From the NCBI GenBank assembly GCA_017629415.1, contig JAGBXG010000483.1:1-8362 (forward strand): a DNA stretch of 8,362 nucleotides, written 5' to 3'. Each line of letters starts with the position of its first letter. Within the stretch, counting starts at the first letter, position 1. Source of the DNA: Pseudomonadota bacterium (GTDB lineage: Bacteria; Myxococcota; Bradymonadia; UBA4248). The translations under genes and the position numbers were made by a program. Of the stretch, positions 6,279 through 8,362 are shown piece by piece. The notes under the pieces were generated by a model. It was not told where the DNA came from. It made no database searches and saw only the letters and a program-made list of their open reading frames with translations.

Positions 6279-6423
6279 AGGTTAAATCTTGTGAAACAAT
6301 ATGGGTGCGGCAAGCCATCAGAATATTTGTCGATTTTGATGCTTAAACCTTTGTTTTTAAAACAGAATTTTGTTGCAATTCAAATTTTGAGTTCCATCCC
6401 ATCCGATAGAAAAAAATACGCTT

Positions 6424-8145
6424 TTAATCTGCCGAATCCTGGGTGACGCGCAAAACTTCCGGAATACTGGTTTGACCGGACAAAACTTTGGCGATACCGT
6501 CTTCACGGAGGTTTGTCATACCATTTTTGACGGCTTCGGCCTTAATGGTCGAGGCATCTGCGCGCTGCATGACCAGGCGACGGATGGCATCGTTAATGAC
6601 CATCATTTCGTAAATGGCGGTACGTCCTTTGTAGCCGGAGTTATTACATTCTTTGCATCCGCAAGGTTTGTACAGAATACCGCCCACGGCCTGTAATTGC
6701 GCCGGTGTGATGCCGATTTCCTCGAGTTCTTCCCGCGAGGGTTCGTACGGCATTTTGCACATGGGGCAAAGACAGCGAAGCAGACGCTGAGCCATGGAAA
6801 GTTCGAGGGATGACGACACGAGGAACGGTTCCACGCCCATATCGATGAGTCGTGTAAAAGCGCCGGCGGCATCGTTTGTATGCAATGTTGAGAAGACCAA
6901 GTGACCGGTCAAAGCAGCCTGAATGGCAATTTCAGCGGTTTCCTGGTCACGGATTTCACCGACCATGATGACATCGGGGTCGTGGCGCAAATAGCTGCGC
7001 AGTCCCGTGGCGAAAGTGAGGCCGATTTTGGCGTTGACGGGCATCTGGCTGATGCCTGCCAACTGATATTCGACCGGGTCTTCGACGGTCAGGATATTTT
7101 TATCGGGGGAATTGATGCGATTCAGGCAGGCATAAAGCGTTGTCGATTTACCGCTACCCGTCGGGCCCGTGACGAGCACAATGCCGTGCGGCTGCGTAAT
7201 GGCGTGCGTAATGACACGGTAATGGCGTTCATTAAACCCGAGGTCTCGCAAATCGCGCAAAATGGACTGCTGATCGAGTAGACGCATGGTCACGCGTTCG
7301 CCGTGAACGGCCGGAGCTGTAGCGACACGGACGTCGATATCGCGACCGCCAATTCTGAAACGGATACGACCGTCCTGCGGAATACGTTTTTCGGCGATAT
7401 TCAAGTTCGACATAATCTTGACGCGAACGATAATTGCCGAATGAAAACGCTTGGGCGCGCGTGTAATTTCTTTCAAAACGCCGTCCACGCGGAAACGGAT
7501 AATGACGCTTTCTTCCGAGGCTTCGATATGAATATCACTGGCGTGTTCACGCATGGCCTGCTGGAAGACCATGTTCATGAGCTGAATAATTGGACCTTCG
7601 TCATCGCTTGCTGCACGATTGAGAATATCTTCGATTTTTTCGGCTTCTTCTTCTTCGCCGACAGGTTTTTGGCTGTCGAGGTTTTCGGCCAGATTGACGA
7701 GGTCGCCGCGTTTATCAAAAACGCCTGTAATCAGGGCACGGACGGCCGGGCGTGGCGCCAGCACAAGTACGGGTTCATGCCCGGTCATGACGCGAATGGC
7801 ATCGATGCCGTCAATATTCAGAGGATCCACGATAGCCGTCAGCACGTAATTGCCACGCATTTGGAACGGCATGATGAACGTATCCATCGCGATCTGGTAA
7901 TGATAATCTTTCGACAACGTTAAATCGACTTGTTCGATGTCGAACTTTTCCCAGACCTCGATGCCGTATTGCATGCCCAGTGCACGGACGACATCCATTT
8001 CCTGCACGGCTTTTTTTTCGATCAAAATCTCCCCGATACGTTTGGAGGGGTCTGTTGCCTGTATTTCAAGGGCTTCCGCCAGCTGTTCCGGCGTGATGAG
8101 TCTGTGATTGATGAAAATTTCACCGATGCGATTTCGACCGAACAT
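6424..8145 (-). CDS. gspE: Type II secretion ATPase GspE
   Basis: 573-residue cytoplasmic hexameric ATPase that powers pseudopilus assembly through GspF. The N-terminal part (1-150) is a T2SSE-N/MshEN-like region with two tandem motifs beginning RIGEI at residues 6 and 36. An acidic linker (163-184) leads to the second N-domain and the catalytic core: Walker A GPTGSGKSTT (327-336, Lys333), Asp box VEDPVEY (354-360), Walker B region IMVGEIRD (393-400, Glu397), and His-box LHTNDA (421-426). The tetracysteine metal site is present as C460-x-x-C463 and C497-x-x-C500, with extra cysteines at 458 and 495. This zinc-binding element and the overall length fit GspE/PilB-type ATPases rather than PilT. 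The neighbouring gspF and gspG point to T2SS. It is the first gene of the group; an AGGGT element about nine bases upstream is a modest ribosome site. No catalytic residue is missing. Confidence 0.94.
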   Translation of the reverse strand: MFGRNRIGEIFINHRLITPEQLAEALEIQATDPSKRIGEILIEKKAVQEMDVVRALGMQYGIEVWEKFDIEQVDLTLSKDYHYQIAMDTFIMPFQMRGNYVLTAIVDPLNIDGIDAIRVMTGHEPVLVLAPRPAVRALITGVFDKRGDLVNLAENLDSQKPVGEEEEAEKIEDILNRAASDDEGPIIQLMNMVFQQAMREHASDIHIEASEESVIIRFRVDGVLKEITRAPKRFHSAIIVRVKIMSNLNIAEKRIPQDGRIRFRIGGRDIDVRVATAPAVHGERVTMRLLDQQSILRDLRDLGFNERHYRVITHAITQPHGIVLVTGPTGSGKSTTLYACLNRINSPDKNILTVEDPVEYQLAGISQMPVNAKIGLTFATGLRSYLRHDPDVIMVGEIRDQETAEIAIQAALTGHLVFSTLHTNDAAGAFTRLIDMGVEPFLVSSSLELSMAQRLLRCLCPMCKMPYEPSREELEEIGITPAQLQAVGGILYKPCGCKECNNSGYKGRTAIYEMMVINDAIRRLVMQRADASTIKAEAVKNGMTNLREDGIAKVLSGQTSIPEVLRVTQDSAD

Positions 8146-8240
8146 TCAAATTACCCTGTAAATATCTGAATTTATTATCTTTTTAAATTTTCGAAGATTT
8201 TATTAGGGGGGGAGTATCCCCACGGTGTACGCAAAGTTCT

Positions 8241-8285
8241 TTTGGGGCTCCGCCCCAAACCCCGCCAAGGGGCTGAGCCCCTTGG
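8241..8285. repeat. GC-rich double hairpin upstream of gspE
   Basis: Two perfect stem-loops lie five bases apart: TTTGGGGC/GCCCCAAA (8241-8248 with 8252-8259, loop TCC) and CCAAGGGGC/GCCCCTTGG (8265-8273 with 8277-8285, loop TGA). Neither is followed by a T-run on either strand, so they are not classic terminators. The form and sequence resemble the GGGGCTCCGCCCC-type dispersed intergenic repeats seen in many bacterial genomes; membership cannot be proven from one window. Together with a smaller GGGG/CCCC hairpin (8209-8221), they fill most of the 217-base region upstream of gspE. The last 75 bases of the window show no gene I can support. Confidence 0.6.
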
Positions 8286-8362
8286 AACCTGCAATGGATT
8301 TGACGTTTTTGTGAATGAGCCGGGTACTGATAACACTCGTTTTTTGGAAAAATGGGGACCCG

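Noticed and set aside
6279..6423. A possible promoter (TTGAAT, 17 bases, TTAAAA on the minus strand) between gspE and gspF.
   Set aside because: The -10 element matches the consensus poorly and the gap is AT-rich; not strong enough to call.
7303..7923. Long plus-strand open frame opposite gspE.
   Set aside because: It is antisense to the conserved ATPase domains, has no known motif, and arises from codon bias on the real strand.
8174..8179. GATAAT on the minus strand, a possible -10 element 28 bases before the gspE start.
   Set aside because: No matching -35 hexamer lies 16-18 bases upstream and the region is very AT-rich, so a chance match is likely.
8203..8362. An open minus-strand reading frame entering from the right edge and ending at about 8203.
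   Set aside because: Roughly half of its codons are made of the GC-rich double hairpin and a C-run, the peptide has no recognisable domain, and translated palindromic repeats often give such spurious frames.

Overview
The window carries seven complete genes, all on the minus strand, so transcription runs from high to low coordinates. The organism is a Gram-negative (diderm) bacterium of moderate GC content, because the right half encodes the core of a type II secretion system (T2SS). The phylum cannot be fixed from the sequence. The Met-Thr-Leu-Ile-Glu processing site of the pseudopilin and the split gene layout would suit a deltaproteobacterial-type or PVC-type genome, but this is a weak inference.

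Right half, in transcription order: gspE (8145-6424, secretion ATPase), gspF (6278-5043, inner-membrane platform), gspG (4914-4501, major pseudopilin), then a 121-residue gene (4456-4091) that looks like a second GspG whose prepilin N-terminus has been replaced by a lipoprotein signal peptide. A clear hairpin terminator (4040-4067) closes this group. The gspF-gspG gap (128 bases) holds two adjacent hairpins, the second followed by a T-run, so GspG output may be set separately from E and F. GspE would power assembly, GspF would anchor it, GspG would polymerise into the pseudopilus, and the lipid-anchored copy would sit in a membrane beside it with an unknown role. No gspC, D or H-M is present here.

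Left half: an EamA/DMT-type ten-helix transporter (4005-3079), a fused glycosyltransferase/phosphoglycosyl transferase (2931-1108) that should both start and extend a lipid-linked glycan, and an ATP-grasp ligase of the carbamoyl-phosphate-synthase-like type (983-3) that probably modifies a glycan or precursor. These look like the edge of a surface-polysaccharide locus.

Non-coding: every intergenic gap is below 220 bases. The 217 bases upstream of gspE contain a GC-rich double hairpin (8241-8285) resembling dispersed intergenic repeats, and smaller GGGG/CCCC hairpins lie at 1006-1098. No tRNA, rRNA, insertion sequence or CRISPR array was seen.

The most notable item is the lipoprotein-type pseudopilin paralogue. 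It keeps 57 of 81 residues of the GspG globular domain, under evident purifying selection, but has lost the prepilin peptidase site and the Glu at +5.
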